Of a DNA stretch of 5,666 bases, positions 5,497 to 5,666 are shown one piece after another; the stretch's first letter is position 1, and every line of letters begins with the position of its first letter. The DNA lies in assembly GCA_002049985.1 (NCBI GenBank), contig MVCY01000087.1, forward strand, positions 1-5,666, in the 5' to 3' direction. Origin of the DNA: Candidatus Latescibacteria bacterium 4484_181 (GTDB taxonomy: Bacteria > Latescibacterota > MVCY01). The notes under the pieces are model-generated. The model had not been told where the DNA came from and did no database searches. It saw only the letters and a program-made list of their open reading frames with translations. A program made the position numbers and the translations under genes.

Positions 5497-5666
5497 ATGC
5501 AAAGGAGAACAAGCTTCGCACTGGCTGTCGCCCTGCTGCTTTTCTCTTCTACCCAGCTTCAGGCGAATGACTATCTCCCCTCAGTGGATGACACTCTGAC
5601 TATCAAGAACTGGCTTGCGGTAGGGCCTTTTTCCACCGGAACCAGGGAAGGATACATTGACCACCT
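5497..5666 (+). CDS. Secreted protein of unknown function, N-terminal part only
   Basis: Fifty-six complete codons are visible before the window ends. The protein begins with a classical Sec signal peptide: a basic start (MQRRTS), a hydrophobic core (FALAVALLLF, 7-16) and a polar end (TQLQA), with likely cleavage after A23. There is no cysteine after the cleavage site, so it is not a lipoprotein. The visible mature part is NDYLPSVDDTLTIKNW followed by LAVGPFSTGTREGYIDH. A W-L-x-V-G-P-F motif near the mature N-terminus recurs, from memory, in large exported proteins of several environmental phyla, but I cannot assign a family from this piece. A strong ribosome binding site supports the start. 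It lies about 170 bp after lon, so it is probably a separate unit, although I see no clear promoter or + strand terminator between. The gene is truncated by the window, not by mutation. Confidence 0.8.
   Translation, partial: MQRRTSFALAVALLLFSSTQLQANDYLPSVDDTLTIKNWLAVGPFSTGTREGYIDH

Noticed and set aside
5367..5570. 67-codon + strand frame starting with GTG after lon
   Set aside because: It has no ribosome binding site and no recognisable domain, and it overlaps in another frame the signal-peptide gene at 5497, which has an excellent ribosome site.

Overview
The window is bacterial and reads as a stress-response neighbourhood, with every recognisable gene on the + strand. In order it holds a bifunctional (p)ppGpp synthetase/hydrolase (Rel/SpoT type), a small heat-shock protein (Hsp20), an ATP-dependent Lon protease, and the first 56 codons of a secreted protein that runs off the right edge. 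Base composition is roughly balanced, and the Shine-Dalgarno sites are purine-rich and well placed. The protein sequences do not match any model organism I can name closely. They look like those of an uncultured, deep-branching, probably Gram-negative lineage, but this placement is inference only.

Layout: 1-243 is non-coding on both strands as far as I can see. It has several short inverted repeats and, on the minus strand, a pair of perfect consensus promoter hexamers. Next comes rel (original start 244, longest open frame 321-2441). A 143-bp gap (2442-2584) contains a good sigma-70-like promoter (TTGAAA, 17 bp, TATATT). hsp20 (2585-3025) follows, and lon begins only 16 bp after it (original start 3042), so hsp20 and lon form an apparent operon. 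After lon (stop at 5328) a gap of about 170 bp leads to the signal-peptide gene at 5497.

The most unusual content is damage at the 5' ends of two of the three intact-looking genes. In rel, an exact 59-bp tandem duplication (249-307 / 308-366) begins two bases after the well-supported start codon at 244. It throws that start out of frame, and the large frame can only begin at an ATG inside the second copy. In lon, the well-supported start at 3042 is followed by a typical Lon N-terminus (IPILPLRNT) that breaks off and hits a stop at 3114. Lon homology resumes in another frame at 3103, as if about 50 bp encoding roughly 17 residues had been lost. Both lesions could be real mutations, including a possible slippage switch in rel, but assembly error is the leading alternative. 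The catalytic domains of both proteins look complete.

Functionally, Rel sets the (p)ppGpp level during starvation, Hsp20 holds unfolding proteins, and Lon degrades damaged and regulatory proteins. Co-expression of hsp20 and lon is well supported by spacing. Linkage of rel to them is only adjacency, because a separate promoter lies between. I found no convincing evidence of a wholly new system here.
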